From Himantopus leucocephalus (lineage: Eukaryota > Chordata > Aves > Charadriiformes > Recurvirostridae), in the NCBI GenBank assembly GCA_003993805.1, contig RSEF01000014.1:6819890-6883889 (forward strand): 64,000 nt of DNA. The letters are read 5' to 3'. The notes under the pieces were generated by a model. That model saw nothing but the letters and a program-made list of their open reading frames with translations, was not told the DNA's origin and did not search any database. Of the stretch, positions 58,290 through 64,000 are shown piece by piece. The translations under genes were made by a program, and so were the position numbers. Position 1 is the stretch's first letter, and each line of letters starts with the position of its first letter.

Positions 58290-58620
58290 GCGGTGCGCTC
58301 CCCCCGCCCCCGGTACTCACCGTGCGGGGCTCGGCGGGGCGGTCTCAGCGCGGCCCCCGGGCGGCTGCAGCGCCCGGAGCCACCGGGGCTGCGCGGCTCG
58401 TCCCGCCGCCGGGGCGGAGCGGAGCGGAGAGCGGAGCGGCCCCGCGGAGCCCCCCCGCGGCCGCCCGCCGCCACTGCCCCCCCCCCCCCCCCCCCNCACG
58501 GGTGGAAGCGGGCGCGGGGGGCAGCGCCGCGGCTTTACCGCCGGGAGTTATAAGGGGCGACGGTGCCCGGTTGTCCCCGCCGGTGGCCGGGACGGGTGGT
58601 TGGAGTCGGGAAGGGGTTGG
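58290..58620 (-). promoter_or_regulatory. RADIL: RADIL CpG-island promoter
   Basis: CpG-dense sequence with GC boxes and a TTATAA box at 58548-58553. A C homopolymer at 58477-58495 ends in an unresolved base (58496). It is placed where the RADIL first exon should begin, with MMD2 ending on the far side. Confidence 0.5.
58321..58520 (-). other. RADIL: Predicted non-coding RADIL exon 1
   Basis: On the minus strand a GC-rich segment ends at a strong donor (CACG|GTGAGTACC, 58313-58320). The next acceptor is the one before the start-codon exon (50414). No ATG is needed, because coding begins in the next exon. The 5' end is estimated from a TTATAA box at 58548-58553. Transcript evidence would be needed to fix it. 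Confidence 0.45.
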
Positions 58621-59659
58621 ATCGCAAGCAGGGAGTTGTTCGAGACGAGGCGGTCGCCGATGCTCTGCCTCCCTCAGTTAAAAATCCTCCTTTTCGGTTA
58701 CATGCGGGTTTCTCTGCGCGCTGGGGGTTACGCTTTGGGTGGGAAGGTGACTCCACCACCCAGGCAACCTCTGGGAGCGACAGCGTGAAAGCAAAGCGAA
58801 GCCATGAGGCCTCCCAGTCCAGCCCCATCGCCAGCAGCCAAGAAATTATGGGCGAGGTGGAAGTTGTGGGTCAGGTTTCGGGGTGAGTTCAGCTGCCCCT
58901 GGAAGCAGGGAACCCTCCCCGGCTCTCCGGGAAAGTTGCCGAGCGTCCCGGCCTGTGGGAGATCCAGCCCTGGCGTAATTACGATGGAGAGGTGCGAGCG
59001 AGAGGGCAGCCAGTGGATGTGCAGAGCCGGGGGTAGACAGCACCGGGGCGCAAATTCTCCCTCTCCAAAAGGAGCCGGTACCCGTGGGAGAGGCTGGGGT
59101 GTGGGGGGGTGTCCCCTCTGGGGTGAGCAGTGTTTTTCTCCTCGCTGGCCCTGGCATCCTTCCTCCCCCACCAGTGGCAGCCAGAGGGGACTCAACACAT
59201 CAAACGCAGACTCAGCCACCACAGGAGGGGAAATGATGGGGCCAGAGCGGGCGTGCAGGGCTTTACGCCGAAACCACTTTGGTAAGATGCTGGTGAGCCC
59301 TTCAGCCGGCGCTGCCGAGCACGGGGCTGCCATCAGCGAACTCATGCATTTATTTATTTTTTTTAAGGCATCTCTGCAGCTTGGAGCTCAACCCGTCCTC
59401 CTGAATTTCCCTGCGCAGCTGGTGTGAAGGGCAAAGCAGCGCTGCCCCCACCCCGCGGCAAGCTGAGCCAGCAGATGGCAATGCCATCCCTGCGCTGAGG
59501 TGAGTCGGTGCTCAGCGCTCCGTCGCCCTGAGCAGGGGCTCTCTGCAGCTGGTTGAGTGGCTCCTCTCCGCACTGGGAAGCGATGCCATGCGGGGCAAGT
59601 CTCATAGAAAATGGGTTTATTTCCAGATGTTGCAAGGAAACTCATTTTGATTTAACAAG
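58621..59659. other. Spacer between RADIL promoter and MMD2 3' end
   Basis: GC-rich sequence grading to AT-rich, with no gene recognised. Open frames near 58728-59427 on both strands lack family features. Confidence 0.5.
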
Positions 59660-59685
59660 CAGGCGATAGTGAGGTATCTTGAGTT

Positions 59686-59691
59686 TTTATT
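59686..59691 (-). terminator. MMD2: Candidate MMD2 polyadenylation signal
   Basis: TTTATT on the + strand reads AATAAA on the minus strand, within a 200-base AT-rich tract (59640-59840) typical of a vertebrate mRNA end. A second copy lies at 59616-59621. The distance from the MMD2 stop is 3.1 kb, so the link is inference. Confidence 0.4.
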
Positions 59692-60444
59692 TCAATCCTA
59701 TTCCACAGAAAACAATATTCACTAGCATTATCTTCCTTACATTTGTTTTTCATTTGACCCAATACTGTGTTAAATATAAAATATTGATTGAACAAGAATG
59801 GACGGTGAAAAACACGAGATGCTAAAAAGTTCCCTCAAACCCTCCTCTACTGACACCCTGAATGTTACAAGTCGTTTAAAATTAGTATAAAACAGGAGAA
59901 CAATCCGATAACCTGCTCTGTGCCTCCCACCCTGCTTTGCAAGGGAAGGATTTAGGAAGCAAGAGAAGAGGGGGGGACTTCTGAATTACAGAGAAGCCCA
60001 CTCAGCAAAACCAGGCTCAAGGCAGGGTGGCAATGTCCCCAACAGAGCCCGGACAGCCATTCCCACCCGGGCATCTGCCCTGCCCTGGGTTTTCAGCAGG
60101 AGGCTAAGATGAAGTGGCCTCAGAAAGGTCCTTCTGGTACCTCCCTGTGCCTCGGGAGCCCCTGGGATGGATTTAGGGCTGGCAGCCCCCAGTGACGAAA
60201 ACAGCTTGTGAGATAAATTCCTTGGGATGAAGACGGTGGATAAAATGCGAGGGTGGTCCCTGGGCATCCTCAGCGCCTGCCAGGGGACGTTCTCCCAGCG
60301 GCTGTGTGCATGGTGTGTCCCCAGGGTGGTTCCCCCATGGGACTTAGTGACGGAGGGGGAGGAGAGCCGGGCACACTGAGCCGCAGTTGTCACCGTGCCC
60401 CACAGCGGCTCTGGGAATCCAGTCCCCTAAACTCAGTGAAAATT

Positions 60445-60620
60445 GAAGCCCGTGTTTGTAAAGCATTGGTCGTCCTCCAAGTGCTTCACGGGGTCCTCAC
60501 ATGAGCCCTGTGAGGTAGGTCGGTGTCTTCACCCCCATTTTATAGAAGGGGAAACTGAGGCACAGAGAAGGGTAATGACTTGCCAGACAGCAAAAATGGC
60601 AGCTCCCGCTCTGGGACCCC
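60445..60620 (+). repeat. MIR-like (CORE-SINE) fossil
   Basis: GTCCTCACATGAGCCCTGTG, then AGGTAGGT, CCCCATTTTATAGAAGGGGA, AACTGAGGCACAGAGAAGG, TAATGACTTGCCAGACAGCA and GGCAGCTCCCGCTCTGGGAC follow the MIR consensus in order. The tRNA-related head is not clear. Amniote-wide MIR copies are known from bird genomes. Confidence 0.75.
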
Positions 60621-62815
60621 GTATCCCACTATTCCAACCCCAAACATGCTCCACCATCTGCTGGTTACTCACAGCTCGTCCTTCTCCAGCCCTCCACCTG
60701 CGGTAGGTGATGGAGCAAGGGCTGGGACCTGGGGACCTGGGAGAGGGAGCAGCAGAGACCAGGCTCACACCAAGTCATTCACCCCCTCTCCCAAAGACCA
60801 CCCGTCACCCCAAGAGGCGTCCCAGCCCAAAGGCTGCATTGGGGTGCCCCCAGGCAGAGACACCCCCCAGCAGCCCCGTGCCAGGCTGGGGTGCCGGGCA
60901 CAGCACCCGGGGCTCCTTATAGGAACCTTCTGCCTATGGAAGTGAAAACCCACCGGATTTTTTTGCTGACCTGGTGACCCCAGCCACCACGTCAGGAGGT
61001 GAAGAGTATCTGGATGCTGTCTCTTTGGTAATTTGCTGCAAAATGGCATGGCCCTGGGGAGCTGGTCCCGGGGCGCCGCAGGCTGTGGGGACCCTAAGCC
61101 CTGCGGGAGGTGGGACAGAGCAGGGAGTGTGGCTCCTCGGCACGCTGCCGGGGTAACAGGAGATGTGGGAGGGTGGCCATAAATCTCCTTCGCTTGTCTC
61201 GTCGCGCCAAGACTGCTGCAGTTGTGATTAATCAAGAAGCTAAAGAGAGATGATGGGAAATCGATGCCTTTGGGGGCTCCCAGGGACGGTGCAGGCAGGG
61301 CTGGGAGCAGAGCTGCTCTGCCAGCCGGCTCCCGGCACAGACCCCGGCACACACCGGAGCCAGGCACACACCAGACCCTTCCAGCTCCAGCAGCTCTGCC
61401 GGCATGTTTGGGGAGTGGGACCAAGTGTGCTTTTCCCATTCCAGCAGCATCGGGGCTGCTCCTGATGACTGGGCAGGCACTCCATGTCCCGTTATCCTCC
61501 TGCCTTGGAGAGCACCGTGTAGCCGTGGTTAGGGGTTTAAAAAACGAGCATCACTAGGACCTCCCCATCACAGCTCACCTCCGAGCATCATGCAGACGCG
61601 TCCCTTCCCTGCGGCATTCCCAGGAATGTCGGAAATCCTCCCAAAAGTGGATTTAAACCTGATACTGAGCAAAAGGCTTGTCATGAAAATGGGAGCAGAG
61701 AAGGCAGGCAGCCCCGTGATGCCTGTCCAAGGAGGTTCGCTTCCCTCCTTCGAGGAGAAAGAAAATCCCCTGATGCGGATGGGCAGGTGATCCAAAACTG
61801 ACCAACGGGGTATTCCATCCCATCTGCCTCACGCTCGGTATAAAAGCTGAGGGATCAAAGGGGCAGCTCTCTTTCTTCAACGGCCGGCGTCCGAGGAGGA
61901 CTCCGTTCATCTGCCTTTGATCCAGATCCCCAACCCAGCCAGCTGGATGCCGGGAGCCGGATCCCCCCTCTGCTCCCCGTCAGGTGAAGGCACGCGTGCA
62001 GCACAGCCTGGAAGCGGGGCCATGCTTTGGGGCTGCCGCCAGCACCGGGACCAGAGAGGAAAACAAAATGCTCCAGTGAGAAAATGTCCATGGGGGCTCC
62101 AAGGGCCTGTCTAGGAGGGACGTACCGAGTTGTGCGCTTAATACTGGCTTAGAGAAAGGGTTTTCTGATGCTCAGGAGCTCTGGCAAGCCCTGGAAAAGG
62201 TTCAAGTTTCAATCTCATGTAAGGCTTTGTTGACTCTGGACCTTCCCATCAAGAACTTGGGAGGGGGCGGTTAATGCTGACATGACTTAGGACCACTTAG
62301 GAGCCGAGCCCGGGTGGTGTGGGGGTGCCGACGTGCCCCGGTCCCTGGCTGGGGCAGCCGCACACCCAGCAGTTCCGCGTCTCTCCCCACATCCCGACTC
62401 GTCTGGTCCCCTGGGTGGCCCACACTAAAGGTTCTGGTAGCCAAACCCAGGGTGTTATTAGCCAGGGATGCGCAGAGGCAGGTCCCCTGATCCTGCAAGA
62501 TGCTCGGGGTCAGGCGGGTGAGCGAGGCCTCCCCAAGCCCTTGGTGAGCAGTCACTCCCCTATCGCCCACAGCCCGACCATGGGTCACCACGTTACGAAA
62601 CCTTTGCCTAAAAGAATAAACAGTTCCCAAGGTTAAAAATGAAAAATCTGTTTAAAAACAACCTCCAGGCTCTCCTGTCTGTGCAGGGAGGGCACCAGCG
62701 GCTGCTGCCCACGGGGCAAGCGGGTGGTTTGGGGCGAGCCCACGGCACAGGCTGCCTCCCCGCACCCCTCCATGCCCCCACGTGCCGGTTGGCACAAACA
62801 TCGTCTTTAAGGCGT

Positions 62816-63483
62816 CTACCGAGACGTTTTAGCCTCCAGCGTGCCGGGCCGGTAGAGGTACCTCCAAATGGCATAGTAGTGGATGCCAGCTCCGATGGCC
62901 ACGAAGAGGTGCCAGATGGCATGGGCGAAGGGGATGCGGCCGTCGCTTTTGAAGAAGACCATGCCCAGGCAGTATGAGAGTCCACCGGCCACCAGCTCTG
63001 GGAGGCCGTCCCTGTTGGGCTGGGAGCAAGCAGGGAGGTAGGGCTCAGCGGTGGCCATGGTGTGCCTGCCCTTTCCCCACCGCTCCATCAAGACCAGAAG
63101 CGTGGCCCCAGCTGCAGGGTGCAGGCAGGACCCTCGCTCCGCCTTCTGCTACACCCTCCCCTCCAGCAAGGCAGCGGGGACCCAGCAGCCCGGCTTCACT
63201 GGTTGGATTTCAACGCAACGGAGCCCAGGCATGAGGTCTGCTGGTACTTTGTGAGCACCCAAAGCACTTGCAAAACAAAGCCAGGCCGCATCGTATTTGG
63301 GGATGGCTTTATCCATCGCAGAGCCTGGACTGCACCAACCCACCGGAGACAAACCAGCCCGGCTGGGATTTGTCCCTCGCGCTAAGCCCATGTGCTTCCC
63401 GGCAGTGGCTTACCATGGAGAGAATGACCAAGGCAGGGAAGAAGCCCATGATAACGTAGCACACCAGCTCCACCAGCTTGTAC
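62816..63483 (-). CDS. MMD2: MMD2 (PAQR10), last two coding exons; the rest lies beyond the window
   Basis: The exons are 63483-63414 ([20 protein letters not shown], donor GTAAGC) and 63019-62816 ([53 protein letters not shown], stop TAG). They encode the last membrane helices of a seven-helix PAQR/HlyIII-family protein. AHAIWH contains the HxxxH pair that, with a residue from an earlier helix, forms the metal site of the family. MMD2 resides at the Golgi and has been reported to modulate Ras signalling there (established for mammals). Paralog MMD is the alternative; the [17 protein letters not shown] wording and the RADIL neighbour favour MMD2. No further exon is evident between 63484 and 64000. 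Confidence 0.93.
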
Positions 63484-64000
63484 CTGCGACCGATAGAGAA
63501 GCTGCTTGGAGGCAGGTGCAGAGGGAGCAGCGGGTTTTACGCTTGTAACGTCCACCGCCATGCTATAGGCAAAGGGGTGGAGGTGCCATGTGAGCCACAC
63601 CACCGCGGCGGGGCTGGCACCCTGCTCTGGGGGTGACGGACCCCCAACCCTGGCTTGGGAGCCGCGAGCTCCGGGACAGGCGCTTGGGGCTTCGGGGAGA
63701 CATCTGGGGACTTTTGCTTTCTATTTGGTGCCACCATGTGGACGAAGCAACTCATGGCAGCACGTCCCTGCTCCCGCATCCCTCCTCCCACATCCCCTCT
63801 CCCACATCCCTGCCACCAAAGCTCTAAAACCAGGGTGCGGATGGGGAAGAAGGTGGTCCAAGGAAGCTCTCCGCTGCCAGTCGACCAGGAGGCTGCCCCG
63901 GGACCCTGTACCTATCTAGCTAGCCAGCTGTCTGTCTACCTCCATCCTTCTGGCTCTCCCCTCCAGCTTGACTGCCGTCGGGGCATTAACGGGGCTGGCA
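63484..64000 (-). other. MMD2: MMD2 intron, open at the window edge
   Basis: The acceptor GGTCGCAG at 63484 marks its 3' end. The rest shows no exon. Open frames here (for example 63537-63791 minus) do not resemble PAQR proteins. Confidence 0.6.

Larger units (their letters stand above)
50414..58320 (-). other. RADIL: RADIL intron 1 (7.9 kb)
   Basis: No supported coding exon. Contents are MIR-like SINE traces near 51,795 and 52,193, an AT dinucleotide repeat at 53862-53882, AT-rich islands at 54.7-55.0 and 55.6-55.9 kb, a CA-type repeat at 56908-56930, a minisatellite at 57.24-57.93 kb and the N run at 58200-58240. In human the intronless PAPOLB lies in this interval; nothing like a poly(A) polymerase frame is present here. 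Confidence 0.7.
59660..62815 (-). other. MMD2: Candidate MMD2 3'UTR
   Basis: From the MMD2 stop down to the AATAAA signals near 59.6-59.7 kb there is no coding exon and no earlier canonical signal that I could find on the minus strand. A MIR-like SINE lies within it. Confidence 0.4.

Noticed and set aside
50414..58320. PAPOLB-like intronless gene inside RADIL intron 1
   Set aside because: No long frame with nucleotidyltransferase motifs; it is expected only in mammals.
57228..58788. Long open frames (up to 390 codons) across 57.2-58.8 kb on both strands
   Set aside because: They read through the minisatellite and the N run. Tandem repeats with few stop-forming words stay open in several frames. 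There is no family similarity.

Overview
The window is vertebrate nuclear DNA, most likely from a bird. It holds large multi-exon genes with GT-AG introns, CpG-rich promoters, and CR1 retroposons ending in the bird-type 3' tail (ATTCTGTG-like octamers). The gene order FOXK1 - AP5Z1 - RADIL - MMD2 is that of human 7p22.1 (recalled, not searched). Species cannot be fixed from the sequence. Scattered single Ns in homopolymers and one 41-base N run mark it as a draft assembly.

Layout. (1) About 1-19,630, + strand: the 3' part of FOXK1, a forkhead repressor. Six coding exons (255-9390) carry the DNA-binding domain and the C-terminal half. A candidate 10-kb 3'UTR follows, with several AATAAA signals and an antisense CR1 copy. 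(2) About 20,600-32,000, + strand: complete AP5Z1, 17 coding exons, 811 codons, behind a CpG/CCAAT promoter. A second CR1 ends about 40 bases before that promoter. (3) About 31,990-58,520, - strand: complete RADIL, 14 coding exons, 1118 codons, with RA, FHA-like, DIL and PDZ modules, a predicted non-coding first exon in a CpG island, and introns of 5.4 and 7.9 kb near the 5' end. AP5Z1 and RADIL converge tail to tail. (4) About 59,660-64,000, - strand: the 3' end of MMD2 (PAQR10), two coding exons and a long candidate 3'UTR.

Reading frame is preserved through every proposed splice junction: the AP5Z1 exons sum to 2436 bases, RADIL to 3357, and the FOXK1 part to 1236, all multiples of three. 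The four genes have unrelated jobs: transcription, endosomal adaptor traffic, Rap-linked adhesion, and a Golgi seven-helix membrane protein. They are a conserved neighbourhood rather than a pathway.

Composition changes along the window. The FOXK1 half is AT-rich with long introns and UTR. From about 32 kb it is GC-rich with C/G homopolymers, G-quadruplex-like runs and a higher-order minisatellite. No RNA gene, CRISPR array, intact transposon or new gene system could be supported. The most notable non-genic items are the 193-bp higher-order minisatellite beside the RADIL promoter, a perfect 27-bp hairpin in the last AP5Z1 intron, MIR-like SINE fossils, and AT-rich islands with homeodomain-type sites in the large RADIL introns.
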